DNA of 64,000 nucleotides from Endozoicomonas montiporae CL-33. GTDB lineage: Bacteria; Pseudomonadota; Gammaproteobacteria; Pseudomonadales; Endozoicomonadaceae. The DNA is taken from assembly GCF_001583435.1 (NCBI RefSeq), contig NZ_CP013251.1:497501-561500 (forward strand), written 5' to 3'. The position numbers were made by a program, and so were the translations under genes. Shown here piece by piece: positions 17,600 through 26,050 of the stretch. The notes below the pieces were generated by a model, which was not told the DNA's origin, ran no database searches, and saw nothing but the letters and a program-made list of their open reading frames with translations. Within the stretch, counting starts at the first letter, position 1; each line of letters begins with the position of its first letter.

Positions 17600-19174
17600 C
17601 TACAGGTAGCCTTTCTTGAGGTCTTCACCATTGTGGTAGGCTGGATCGTTCCAACCATCAATGTCGTAGTCGCTCATGCATTTCTCAACCAGTGCACTCA
17701 TCTCTGCCATGGCTCCGGTATTGCGTGCCCAGCGCAGGCATTGCATACGCACTTCTTCAGCACTGCCTGCGTAGTTGATTTCATACAACTCATGTCGTCC
17801 ACCAAATTCGGTGCCAACAGCATCCCAGAGCAACTTCATTATTTTAATACGGTCAACGTGTTCTATGCCGCGTGAACCACGACAGTATTGAGCCAGATAT
17901 TTATCCAGCTCGGGGTTCTTCAGATCCCTTGCACCACTAGGCATGTAGATTAAGCCGCTGGCGGCAGTTTGCTGGATAATGTTCATGATCTTTGGATACG
18001 CCGTCGGTGCAAATACCCGATAGGACTGCAAGGCGGCAACGTTCGGCAAGTAGGCATCCTTTTGCCAGGGTTCAGCTTCGGCATACATGGAGTCAGTCAG
18101 TGACCAGAACATATTTCGCCAGGCGACCACTTCACCGAGGTCGGCAGAAACACCCCGGAAATCAACAACGCCTGTGCACTCAAGGGCTTTTTCCAGCAGA
18201 CCTGCAAGGAAGTCGAGTTTGACGCATAGCCTTATGCAACCCTGCATTGGGAACAGGCGACCAAAACCCGCCACCGGGAACCATGAACGGAGTTTGTCGA
18301 AATCGCGATAAACCAATACGTTTTCCCAGGGCACAAAGACATTATCAAATATCAGAATTGCGTCGTTTTCATCAAATCGGCTGGACAGTGGATAGTCAAA
18401 GGGTTCGCCCACCCGGCCGGAGTTCATTTCATAGGAACCACGGGAGATTAGCTTCACGCCTTTGGTGTTCATCGGGGTGAGGAACATCAGGGCAAAATCA
18501 GTATCGTCGCCAATGACCTGCGCAGAACCCTGGGCTATAAAGTTGTAGTGAGTCAGGGCTGAATTCGTGGCAACGACTTTGGCGCCACTGACGTAGATGC
18601 CTTCATCGGTTTCCCGTTCAACATGTACATACACATCTCGTACCTGATCGGACGACTTGTCCCGATCTATGGGCGGGTTGACAATAGCATGGTTGAGATA
18701 CAGGCAGGATTCCTGAATGCGCTTGTACCAGCGGCGGGCATTGTCTTCAAACTTGCCATAATATTCCGGGAATGCGCCTAATGAGCTGCCAAAGGCGGCT
18801 TTATAGTCGGGTGTACGTCCCATCCAGCCATAGGATATTTTTGCCCATTCGGCGATAGCGTCCCGCTGCTCTCTCAGTTCGTCTTTGCTGCGGGCATAGC
18901 GGAAAAACTTGTGAGTGTAGCCACCGTTTCCGGTATCGGTTTCCCGGCACAGTGTATCTTTTGATTCAGGAGCATGGAGGGCGTCGTACAGTTTGGCGAC
19001 GGTAGCCGCCGAGTTTCTGAAGGCCGGATGTGTTGTGACGTCTTCAATGCGCTGTCCGTCAATATAGACTTCCCGGCCATCTCTGAGAGAGGCAAGGTAT
19101 TCTTCTCCGGTCAGTGGACGGTTCGTTTCTGCCCGAAAATCTTCCGGACGATAATCCTGAGGGCGCATAGTCAT
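17600..19174 (-). CDS. hpaB: 4-hydroxyphenylacetate 3-monooxygenase, oxygenase component
   Basis: The 524-residue protein fits the HpaB family of FADH2-using aromatic hydroxylases (E. coli HpaB 520 residues). It opens with RPLTGEEYLASLRDGREVY, typical of the family, followed by THPAFRNSAATVAKLYDALH and, centrally, VPWENVLVYRD. It converts 4-hydroxyphenylacetate to homoprotocatechuate, the substrate of HpaD, and needs a separate flavin reductase, HpaC, which is not encoded in this window. The start has an AGGTAGGA ribosome site. It heads the leftward block with dctP2 and the activator hpaA. Confidence 0.95.
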   Translation of the reverse strand: MTMRPQDYRPEDFRAETNRPLTGEEYLASLRDGREVYIDGQRIEDVTTHPAFRNSAATVAKLYDALHAPESKDTLCRETDTGNGGYTHKFFRYARSKDELREQRDAIAEWAKISYGWMGRTPDYKAAFGSSLGAFPEYYGKFEDNARRWYKRIQESCLYLNHAIVNPPIDRDKSSDQVRDVYVHVERETDEGIYVSGAKVVATNSALTHYNFIAQGSAQVIGDDTDFALMFLTPMNTKGVKLISRGSYEMNSGRVGEPFDYPLSSRFDENDAILIFDNVFVPWENVLVYRDFDKLRSWFPVAGFGRLFPMQGCIRLCVKLDFLAGLLEKALECTGVVDFRGVSADLGEVVAWRNMFWSLTDSMYAEAEPWQKDAYLPNVAALQSYRVFAPTAYPKIMNIIQQTAASGLIYMPSGARDLKNPELDKYLAQYCRGSRGIEHVDRIKIMKLLWDAVGTEFGGRHELYEINYAGSAEEVRMQCLRWARNTGAMAEMSALVEKCMSDYDIDGWNDPAYHNGEDLKKGYL

Positions 19175-19239
19175 GATATTTCCTACCTATATTATTTTTG
19201 TCGTTTTGTGCAGGCGGTAATAGGTAGATTATTTCTGTT

Positions 19240-19306
19240 GTGGAAAGTACATGGAATGGCTTTTTGGTGGAAAGAGTTGTACTTTTGACAAGTGTTTTCT
19301 TGACAA
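19240..19306 (-). promoter_or_regulatory. direct repeats upstream of hpaB, possible HpaA site
   Basis: In the gap upstream of hpaB, TTGACAA occurs twice (19285-19291 and 19300-19306, 15 bp apart) and GTGGAAAG occurs twice (19240-19247 and 19267-19274, 27 bp apart). AraC-type activators bind direct repeats. The match to an HpaA site is not established. Confidence 0.25.
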
Positions 19307-19310
19307 TGCA

Positions 19311-19336
19311 GGCATGAAGACAAGTGGCTTCATGCC
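19311..19336 (-). terminator. hairpin downstream of the LPS kinase-like gene
   Basis: GGCATGAAG and CTTCATGCC form a perfect 9-bp stem with an 8-nt loop just after the kinase-like gene ends. A T-run is lacking. Confidence 0.45.
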
Positions 19337-19351
19337 GTAGCAAAGAGTTAA

Positions 19352-20110
19352 TCAGTGTCGTTTGTCGGCAACGCTGCTGACGTTACCCCAGCCACCCCAG
19401 TAATTCTGTTCTTTCACCAGATTGATGACATCATAGGCCAGCGCCTTCCGCTCCTGCTTGTCAAAACGACCGTAAGCTTCGTTGTAAGTGTTGAAGAATG
19501 TGATGCGGTCTTTTGCGGTGAACTCGCGAAAACTGAGTTTTTTGGCCAGTTGCACAAGGTTTTTCTTCACCAGCTTCATGGGAATCTTTTTGTGATAGCT
19601 GTTCCGTTCAATATCAATCATAACGAAACGACCTTCTTCGGTTGGTTCCATGAGGATATTGCCCGGGCGCAGGTCTCCGTGAACGATACCGGCTTTATGC
19701 ATTTTCCCGATATAACGGGCAAAGGAGACGATCCATTTCTGGCGTTGAGTTTCGTCAATGGTTGGGTCATTGCGGAGCAGGAAGTCGGGCACTTCTTTTC
19801 TGGGGCCGGATGCGGTGACCAGATAGCCATTTTTATTCGAGAATGTGCCGGATGCGACCACTTCAGGTACTTCAAAGCCTTCCTTTTTGGCAATGTTGGC
19901 CTGCTTGATCCAGCGTTCACTGCGGCTGCCACGAACCATTGCCTTGATGTTTTCCATAGCGTTTCGGGGCAAGAACTCTTTGAAATAGAGTTCTTCCGAG
20001 CCATTGTACTTGGCGACCTTGGCCATGGTTGAAGAACGAATCCATTCCCAGTCTTCAGGCAGCTGGTTGACTTCGAGTTTCGCGAGGGCGGTTTTAAAGT
20101 CTACGCTCAT
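19352..20110 (-). CDS. lipopolysaccharide kinase-like protein (InaA/Kdo-kinase superfamily)
   Basis: Starting at 20110 (MSVDFKTALAKLEV) the product has 252 residues; an in-frame start 90 bp upstream would add an unlikely cysteine-rich tail. The kinase fold is shown by FKEFLPRN (ATP-binding lysine), the catalytic loop HGDLRPGNILM and the metal-binding region MIDIERNSYHK. Such proteins phosphorylate LPS core sugars on the cytoplasmic side. It is the first of four kinase-fold genes in this LPS locus and is divergent from the ligase operon. No strong ribosome site is visible. Confidence 0.8.
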   Translation of the reverse strand: MSVDFKTALAKLEVNQLPEDWEWIRSSTMAKVAKYNGSEELYFKEFLPRNAMENIKAMVRGSRSERWIKQANIAKKEGFEVPEVVASGTFSNKNGYLVTASGPRKEVPDFLLRNDPTIDETQRQKWIVSFARYIGKMHKAGIVHGDLRPGNILMEPTEEGRFVMIDIERNSYHKKIPMKLVKKNLVQLAKKLSFREFTAKDRITFFNTYNEAYGRFDKQERKALAYDVINLVKEQNYWGGWGNVSSVADKRH

Positions 20111-20263
20111 ATTGGTTCGGCCACAGCATCCGTGAGAGAAAAAGTGAGACGATAATGCAAGAAAGCGAAAGATGGAACTATTCGTAGATATGACGATCAC
20201 ACTGATTACAAATGCTTTGTTTGTTACAATCCTCCGTTATTTCTCCTTTACTTGGACCGATGT

Positions 20264-21844
20264 ATGAGTCAGCTTCTCCACCAGTTGCTTCTGGATCAGG
20301 CAGAGAAAACACCTGATGCGCAGGCTCTGGGTGTCAAAACACAATGGTATGATTACGCCTCTGTGGCCCATCATGTAAAGCGTGTTGCCACAGGATTACA
20401 GCAACATGGGCTGACTCGTCATGAACGGGTTGCGATTTATCTGCCTAAAACGGCAGAAGCCGTGTTTAGCTTTTTTGGGGCAACTGCAGCAGGTGGCGTG
20501 ATGGTTCCGGTGAACCCGGTTCTGAAGGCTCCTCAGGTTGTGCATATTCTGAAAGACTGCAATGTGCGCTTTCTGATCACCAATAAAGCCAGATACAAAC
20601 AGCTTCAACCATTGTTGAGTGAGTGCCATGACCTGATTCAGGTAATTGTAGTTGATTCTGCTGTTGATGAAGCACTTTCGGTTCTGTCCTGGGAAGAGTT
20701 TCTTGGGGATGCAGAGCAGTGGCAGCACTCATCCGGCATTGATGCCGATATGGCTGCGATTCTTTATACCTCTGGCAGCACCGGTAAGCCAAAAGGTGTC
20801 GTATTGTCTCACCGTAATATGGTGACAGGTGCTCACAGTGTTGCGCAGTATCTACAGAACAAGGCAGACGACAGATTGCTGTGTGTACTTCCATTCAGTT
20901 TTGATTATGGTTTCAGCCAGTTGACCACGGCATTTTCTGTAGGGGCAAGCTGCTATCTGCTTGAATACCTGTTGCCAAGAGATATCGTTAAAGCGGTAGA
21001 GAAACAGAGTATTACCGGTCTGGCTCTGGTACCACCTCTGTGGGTTCAGCTGGCAGATCTTGACTGGCAACAGGCAGGGCAGGGCTTGCGCTATTTTACC
21101 AACTCTGGCGGTGCAATGCCTACGGCAACGTTATCATCATTACGGGAAAGGTTCCCGAATGCTTCGCCTTACCTGATGTACGGACTGACGGAAGCCTTTC
21201 GATCCAGCTATCTTGAACCTGCCGAAGTTGATCGTCGTCCGACGTCTATGGGTAAGGCTATTCCTAATGCTGAACTGCTGGTGGTTAATGAGCAGGGCGA
21301 AGAGTGCCAGCCTAATGAGCCGGGTGAGCTGGTTCACCGGGGTGGTCTGGTGGCAATGGGTTACTGGAATGATGCAGAGCGTACTGCTGAACGTTTTAAA
21401 CCGGCACCCATGGCATTCAAGGAAATTCCAGCGCCTGAGATGGCAGTCTGGTCAGGGGATGTGGTGAAACGGGATGAAGACGGTTTTCTGTACTTTATCG
21501 GGCGTCGCGACGATATGATCAAAACGTCTGGCTATCGGGTCAGCCCCAGCGAGTTGGAAGAAGTGGTTTATGCCTCTGGGCTGATTGTTGAAGTAGCTGC
21601 TATCGGTTTAAGCCATATCCGGTTGGGACAGGCGATTGTTCTTGTAATCGTTTGTGGTGACGAACAAACCTTTGATGAAAAAAACATTATCAAATATTGC
21701 CAGAAGAACCTGCCCGCTTATATGGTTCCGGCCAGAGTGATTAGAAAACAGAGTCTTGCCCGTAACCCGAACGGCAAGATTGACCGAAAAGTATTAACTG
21801 AAGAATACAAAAACCTGTTCAGTGAGACAGGGGTAAACGAATGA
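20264..21844 (+). CDS. AMP-forming acyl/amino-acyl ligase, exosortase-A-associated type
   Basis: The ATG at 20264 gives 526 residues; a TTG four codons upstream is also possible. The adenylation core motif ILYTSGSTGKPKGVVLSHRN, the mid motif SPYLMYGLTEAF and the C-terminal lysine motif NPNGKIDRKVL are all intact. The family activates a carboxylate with ATP and passes it to CoA or a carrier protein. Its direct coupling to a PLP decarboxylase is the arrangement known from exosortase-A/PEP-CTERM loci. No exosortase is in the window. The acyl carrier protein at 24944-25186 is the likely acceptor (inference). Confidence 0.85.
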   Translation: MSQLLHQLLLDQAEKTPDAQALGVKTQWYDYASVAHHVKRVATGLQQHGLTRHERVAIYLPKTAEAVFSFFGATAAGGVMVPVNPVLKAPQVVHILKDCNVRFLITNKARYKQLQPLLSECHDLIQVIVVDSAVDEALSVLSWEEFLGDAEQWQHSSGIDADMAAILYTSGSTGKPKGVVLSHRNMVTGAHSVAQYLQNKADDRLLCVLPFSFDYGFSQLTTAFSVGASCYLLEYLLPRDIVKAVEKQSITGLALVPPLWVQLADLDWQQAGQGLRYFTNSGGAMPTATLSSLRERFPNASPYLMYGLTEAFRSSYLEPAEVDRRPTSMGKAIPNAELLVVNEQGEECQPNEPGELVHRGGLVAMGYWNDAERTAERFKPAPMAFKEIPAPEMAVWSGDVVKRDEDGFLYFIGRRDDMIKTSGYRVSPSELEEVVYASGLIVEVAAIGLSHIRLGQAIVLVIVCGDEQTFDEKNIIKYCQKNLPAYMVPARVIRKQSLARNPNGKIDRKVLTEEYKNLFSETGVNE

Positions 21845-23067
21845 GTAAAAAACATGACCGGCTTGAACGCATTAATGTTCGCGACAACGAATTGCTGATA
21901 GCTGGCAGAAAAGCTTCGGAACTGCTTGAGATTGCCGGTGGTTCGCCGCTTTATGTCTACAGTCGTACAGAATTAAACGACAGAGTGAAAGAGTTGCGTG
22001 CAGTCATGCCTGAAACTCTGAAGCTGCACTATGCCATCAAGGCAAACCCCATGCCTGCTGTTGTACAACATATGTCAACTATGTTGGACGGGTTGGATGT
22101 CGCTTCCCATAAAGAGATGCTGGTGGCTCTTGGCACAGGCGTTAATCCGGAAACCATCAGTTTTGCCGGGCCTGCCAAACAGGTGGTTGAGCTTCGTGCT
22201 GCGGTATCGGCAGGGATTATCGTCAATGTGGAGTCGATACTGGAGCTGGAGAGGCTCTACACCATTAGCGACGAACTGGGAATAAAGCCGAAAGTGGCCC
22301 TCCGTGTGAATCCGGATTTTGAACTGAAATCATCCGGAATGAAAATGGCGGGCGGGCCTAAACAGTTTGGTATCGATGCGGAGTTAATGCCGGAGATTCT
22401 GGCTAATCTGGATACGTCGAAAATTGATTTCAAAGGTTTCCATATTTTTTCAGGTTCCCAGAATTTGAAAGCGGATGCGCTGATCGAAGCTCATGGTAAA
22501 ACCTTTGAGCTGGCAGCGAGACTGACAGAGCTGTCTCCTTCGCAGGTTGAGCATGTCAATATCGGTGGCGGGCTGGGAATTCCTTATTTCCCGGGCGAAA
22601 AGACGCTTGATGTAATGCCTGTTTCGGAAAACCTGCAACGCTTGCTGAACAATAGAAAAGGCGCGTTCCAAAAGGCTGAAATTGTTATGGAATTAGGTCG
22701 TTACTTTGTTGGTGATGCGGGCTATTACCTCTGCAAGGTAACTGATAAGAAGATTTCGAGAGGTCAGACCTATCTAATGACGGATGGTGGTTTGCATCAT
22801 CATCTTTCCAACTCTGGAAACTTTGGTCAGGTGATTCGTAAGAACTATCCTGTACTGATTGCTAATCGTCTGGATAGCGATGAAACCGAAAAGGTAGAGA
22901 TTGTCGGGCCATTGTGTACGCCTCTGGACATTGTCGGTGCAAAACTGGAACTGCCAAAGGCAGACGTCAATGACATTGTTGTGGTGTTTCAGTCCGGTGC
23001 TTACGGTGCCACAGCCAGCCCTCAGAACTTTCTGAGCCATCCTCATGTCAGGGAGTTGTTGATCTGA
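21841..23067 (+). CDS. PLP-dependent group IV decarboxylase, exosortase-A-associated type
   Basis: The 408-residue protein has the alanine-racemase-type barrel of diaminopimelate/ornithine decarboxylases. The PLP lysine is Lys67 in YAIKANP. The phosphate-binding glycines are in NIGGGLGIPYF. The active-site pair appears as GPLCTPLDIVG and FQSGAYGATASPQN. The segment FSGSQNLKADALIE, where diaminopimelate decarboxylases have HIGSQ, is typical of the exosortase-associated subgroup. The start overlaps the ligase stop (ATGA), showing translational coupling. The substrate is unknown; it could be a free amino acid or one bound to the carrier protein. Confidence 0.87.
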   Translation: MSKKHDRLERINVRDNELLIAGRKASELLEIAGGSPLYVYSRTELNDRVKELRAVMPETLKLHYAIKANPMPAVVQHMSTMLDGLDVASHKEMLVALGTGVNPETISFAGPAKQVVELRAAVSAGIIVNVESILELERLYTISDELGIKPKVALRVNPDFELKSSGMKMAGGPKQFGIDAELMPEILANLDTSKIDFKGFHIFSGSQNLKADALIEAHGKTFELAARLTELSPSQVEHVNIGGGLGIPYFPGEKTLDVMPVSENLQRLLNNRKGAFQKAEIVMELGRYFVGDAGYYLCKVTDKKISRGQTYLMTDGGLHHHLSNSGNFGQVIRKNYPVLIANRLDSDETEKVEIVGPLCTPLDIVGAKLELPKADVNDIVVVFQSGAYGATASPQNFLSHPHVRELLI

Positions 23068-23921
23068 TGTCCGCAGCTGCATTGCCTAAAGCAAAGGTCA
23101 GAGCCGCAACGGCAGAGGATTTTGATGCGGTCTATCCGCTACTGCAGGAGCTGAACAGTACTCGCTTTACCCGTGAGATTTGGCAGAGGCTGTTTACCAA
23201 CCTTTGGCAGCAGGATGACTGGTGTCCTGGCTATGTGCTGGATAATGGAGAAGAGGTGGTTGGTTTTCTGGGAGGGCTGAATTCAACGACTGAACTCAAT
23301 GATGAAGTACACACTGTGTGTAATCTGACAGCGTGGATTGTGAAGGATGAGTATCGAAGTAACTCTATTATGCTGTTGATGCCTTTTCTCAAGCGCAAGA
23401 ACACAAGCCTGACGAGCCTGACCTCTTCGCCGGAGGCTTATAAAGTGTACAAGAAGCTTGGGTTTAAAGATGTGGACTCAGAATGCCGGATTATTTATCC
23501 ACTGCCTTCTATTACAGGGAAATACAGGGTTATTTCAGACAGGGAAAAAGTTTTACAGGCTTTGAGTCAGCAGGAAGAGAAAGTTTTTAGTGATCATGAG
23601 GGGCTGGATGTAAAGCAGCTTGTGATCAGTGACAGGAAAGAGCATTGCTATTTGTTAATCACCCGACGATTAGGTCGTGGGCACATTCATAAAATAAGCA
23701 ATGTTGAATTGTTCAGGAAGGCAATTGGGGCAGTAAGCCGTACTATCTGCAAGAGTATTAATGTTAAATCGTTGCAGGTGGACGAGCGTTTTCTGGAAGG
23801 GCAGAAAATTCTTTTGTCGAGAAAAAAGGCGTTTTCCCAGCCTAAACAGGTCAGGGGGCTGTTACCTCCTGTATTGGTGGATGCGGCTTATTCTGAACTG
23901 TCTGTGTTGGCTACAAAATAA
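23067..23921 (+). CDS. GNAT-family acyltransferase-like protein, two-part
   Basis: The 284-residue protein starts on the TGATG junction with the decarboxylase stop, so the three genes are translated together. Residues about 10-145 look like a GNAT fold (VRAATAEDFDAVYPLLQEL, then YVLDNGEEVVGFLGGL and SSPEAYKVYKKLGFKDVD, the usual acceptor-helix motif). The C-terminal half (about 150-284) has no motif that I recognise. An amino-group acylation in the same pathway is plausible. The acyl donor and acceptor cannot be told from the sequence. Confidence 0.7.
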   Translation: MSAAALPKAKVRAATAEDFDAVYPLLQELNSTRFTREIWQRLFTNLWQQDDWCPGYVLDNGEEVVGFLGGLNSTTELNDEVHTVCNLTAWIVKDEYRSNSIMLLMPFLKRKNTSLTSLTSSPEAYKVYKKLGFKDVDSECRIIYPLPSITGKYRVISDREKVLQALSQQEEKVFSDHEGLDVKQLVISDRKEHCYLLITRRLGRGHIHKISNVELFRKAIGAVSRTICKSINVKSLQVDERFLEGQKILLSRKKAFSQPKQVRGLLPPVLVDAAYSELSVLATK

Positions 23922-23922
23922 C

Positions 23923-23963
23923 AAAAAGCCTGGGATTTATGGTTGATAAATTCCAGGCTTTTT
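23923..23963. terminator. bidirectional terminator between the two LPS operons
   Basis: A long stem (AAAAAGCCTGGGATTTAT with ATAAATTCCAGGCTTTTT, two mismatches) with a 5-nt loop is flanked by A and T runs, and separates convergent genes. Confidence 0.9.
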
Positions 23964-23970
23964 ATTGTAA

Positions 23971-24891
23971 TCAAGCGAATTGAATTTGAGCCCAATCAAG
24001 CTTAGGTATGATTTTATCGGGCAATATACTGGAAGGTGAAATATTGAAACATTTAATTCCTAAGTGACCTAACTGCTGAGAAAATAATCTGAACCATGGC
24101 AATATTTGAGTTTGGTAATCTCTGTTTAAAAAAGAAGGCTCATCATTTTGTCTTTCATCATAAAATCTTAGGCCCTTCTCAACAGATAAATCCATGCCAA
24201 ATATGTAAATTTCTCGATAACCTAGAATTAATGCAACTTGAATTGCAGAAATAACAACTGTCGCACCGTCAAAGATGCCGACTTCAGGATTCAAACTGAC
24301 ACCTTGCTCTGTAGCTTTGTTGTAATAAACAGAGTGCTGTCTTTTTGAAAGTTGGTTAATTTGCATTTGATTCAGATGTGCCGTGTTGATGTTGCAGCCA
24401 GCATTTTCATAAAGGACTAATTTTTCAGGTTCTTTTGTTAGTTTGTATTTAATTATTTTTTCTAAGTTTTTATCGTTGCAATAAAAATTTTCAGAAACTC
24501 TTATTGCTTCTTTTACTATACCTTGTTTTTTTTTAAAAAAAGTACCGTCAGTTACAATATAGTGTTTTGGATTTATGTTGATTTCTTTGAATTTATGCAG
24601 TGAACCGTTTACACCAATAAAATCTATATTTTTTTCCAAAGAGGCTAAAAAGCTATTGTCAATTTCATTAACCGAAGGGCCTGTTGCCAAGATAGCGCAC
24701 TTCCCTTGAAACGATCCCTGCTTTCCTTTTATGTGCGAGATTTCTGAAAAGTACTTACCTTTGAAGTAAGAATTAACGGAGTTGTTTAGTAAGCATGGTC
24801 TTGTGAGAGCTAAGTACTTATACTTTTGTAGAGGGGTTTTTTGATTGGAATAAGAGCTTTTAAATAATGATCTGGCTTTATTAAAGAGCAT
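23971..24891 (-). CDS. DUF115/MptE-like Rossmann protein of the polysaccharide locus
   Basis: The 306-residue protein contains CAILATGPSVNEID (about 64-77), a nucleotide-binding type loop, and LGYREIYIFGMDLSVEKGL later. Both are typical of DUF115-type proteins, which include flagellin glycosylation factors and some putative sialyl- or polysaccharide transferases. NPKHYIVTDGTFF is another family-like segment. It is the last gene of the leftward LPS operon and is AT-rich. A GT42-type sialyltransferase is an alternative reading. The exact activity is not assigned. Confidence 0.6.
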   Translation of the reverse strand: MLFNKARSLFKSSYSNQKTPLQKYKYLALTRPCLLNNSVNSYFKGKYFSEISHIKGKQGSFQGKCAILATGPSVNEIDNSFLASLEKNIDFIGVNGSLHKFKEININPKHYIVTDGTFFKKKQGIVKEAIRVSENFYCNDKNLEKIIKYKLTKEPEKLVLYENAGCNINTAHLNQMQINQLSKRQHSVYYNKATEQGVSLNPEVGIFDGATVVISAIQVALILGYREIYIFGMDLSVEKGLRFYDERQNDEPSFLNRDYQTQILPWFRLFSQQLGHLGIKCFNISPSSILPDKIIPKLDWAQIQFA

Positions 24892-24943
24892 AATAGAACT
24901 TTTTAACAGTACATCTCTAAATGTCGATAATGGCTAGGTTTGG

Positions 24944-25186
24944 TCATAAATTTCTTTTGTTAACGTATTCTAAAATACTGCCAACAGTTTCAAATATGGT
25001 TGCATCAATGTCATCATCAGCAATGTCAAATCCAAATGACTCTTCTAGAGCAGTGATTACGCCTACTACAGCCATTGAGTCGAATTCAGGTAAGGCTCCT
25101 ATAAGCTCTGTTGATTCTGTAAAACTACTAGTGTCGATTTCGAGTATGTCTTTAAGTATTGTATTAATTTCATTAAGGTTTGGCAT
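24944..25186 (-). CDS. acyl carrier protein
   Basis: The 80-residue acidic protein has the phosphopantetheine site FDSMAVVG with Ser37 and the overall four-helix pattern of an ACP. An AGGA ribosome site precedes the ATG. It lies between a glycosyltransferase and the DUF115-like gene in the surface-glycan operon, and 2 kb from the ligase-decarboxylase-GNAT operon. Such a location fits a dedicated carrier for an acyl or aminoacyl group destined for the polysaccharide. It is unlike housekeeping AcpP, which normally lies among fatty-acid genes. Confidence 0.9.
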   Translation of the reverse strand: MPNLNEINTILKDILEIDTSSFTESTELIGALPEFDSMAVVGVITALEESFGFDIADDDIDATIFETVGSILEYVNKRNL

Positions 25187-25229
25187 TAGATAATCCTGTA
25201 CTACATCGTTTAAATTAAAATTTAAAGGT

Positions 25230-26027
25230 TTATATTATGTTGCCTAATATAATGCCTAGACTAAAAACAGCTGCTGCTATAAAGTAATTTCTGATCTTTT
25301 TCTTTCTCTTTTTCTTCTTTTCATTCTTGTCGCTTATATGAGATTCATAACCTGTGTGTGCAACTGCATCATTTTCAAGAATGGCTGCATACATATTATT
25401 AGACGTCATGTGTTTTGAAAGACTACTCTCGACAAGAGAGGCACTGTTCTTTTCATCGAAGAATGAAGAGTATCCGTTCGATATTTTTAAGTAATCAGAA
25501 GTTCTTCTTAATCCGGGGTTGAAAGAAAAGCCCTGCCATTTTTCTTTAGATGATAATAACCGGTAATAGACCGTGTTTTCTTTAGTAGTAAACTTATCGC
25601 CCAAAGAGTGAAAAGGGTAATCTCTCTGCACATCATGGTAAAAGCTTCTCAGCCAGACCTGATAAGCCTGACTATCTGATTTGAGTACTGACAGAGAGTC
25701 TTCTATAAAACCTGTCCGGTAGAAATCCCAGTCATCTTCACAGTGAAAGATATAACTAGTATCAACCAGTGAATAAGCCTTATCGATAGATCGAATTTGC
25801 CCTAGCTTTGGTTTGTTAACAATGACTGTAAAGTATTGTTTATATTGTTCGGGAATCGCCGAGTGTATGGCATCATCACCAGAATCCTCAGTTATAATTA
25901 TTTTTTTTATGGGGTATGTGTTGAACTTGAAGAAACTATCAAGAGTATTCTTTAAAAGATCAAATCGACCACAGCTTGTAATTACAACTGTAACTTCACT
26001 GTCTTCAGAAAAAACTGAAGCTGACAT
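25230..26027 (-). CDS. GT2-like glycosyltransferase with C-terminal membrane anchor
   Basis: The start at 26027 (MSASVFSEDSEVTVVITSCG) has an AAAGG ribosome site and gives 265 residues. The GT-A features are VVITSCGRFDLLKNTLDSF and the metal-binding type sequence FHCEDDWDFY. The C-terminus has a lysine-rich stretch (KNEKKKKRKKKIR) followed by one hydrophobic helix, FIAAAVFSLGIILGNII, which suggests a tail-anchored enzyme at the inner membrane. Sugar and acceptor unknown. Confidence 0.75.
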   Translation of the reverse strand: MSASVFSEDSEVTVVITSCGRFDLLKNTLDSFFKFNTYPIKKIIITEDSGDDAIHSAIPEQYKQYFTVIVNKPKLGQIRSIDKAYSLVDTSYIFHCEDDWDFYRTGFIEDSLSVLKSDSQAYQVWLRSFYHDVQRDYPFHSLGDKFTTKENTVYYRLLSSKEKWQGFSFNPGLRRTSDYLKISNGYSSFFDEKNSASLVESSLSKHMTSNNMYAAILENDAVAHTGYESHISDKNEKKKKRKKKIRNYFIAAAVFSLGIILGNII

Positions 26028-26050
26028 AAATGATAACCTTTTAAAAATAT

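Noticed and set aside
20264..25186. A complete exosortase-A/PEP-CTERM system
   Set aside because: Only the ligase/decarboxylase pair and an ACP are present. No exosortase-like membrane protein or PEP-CTERM tail was seen in the window.
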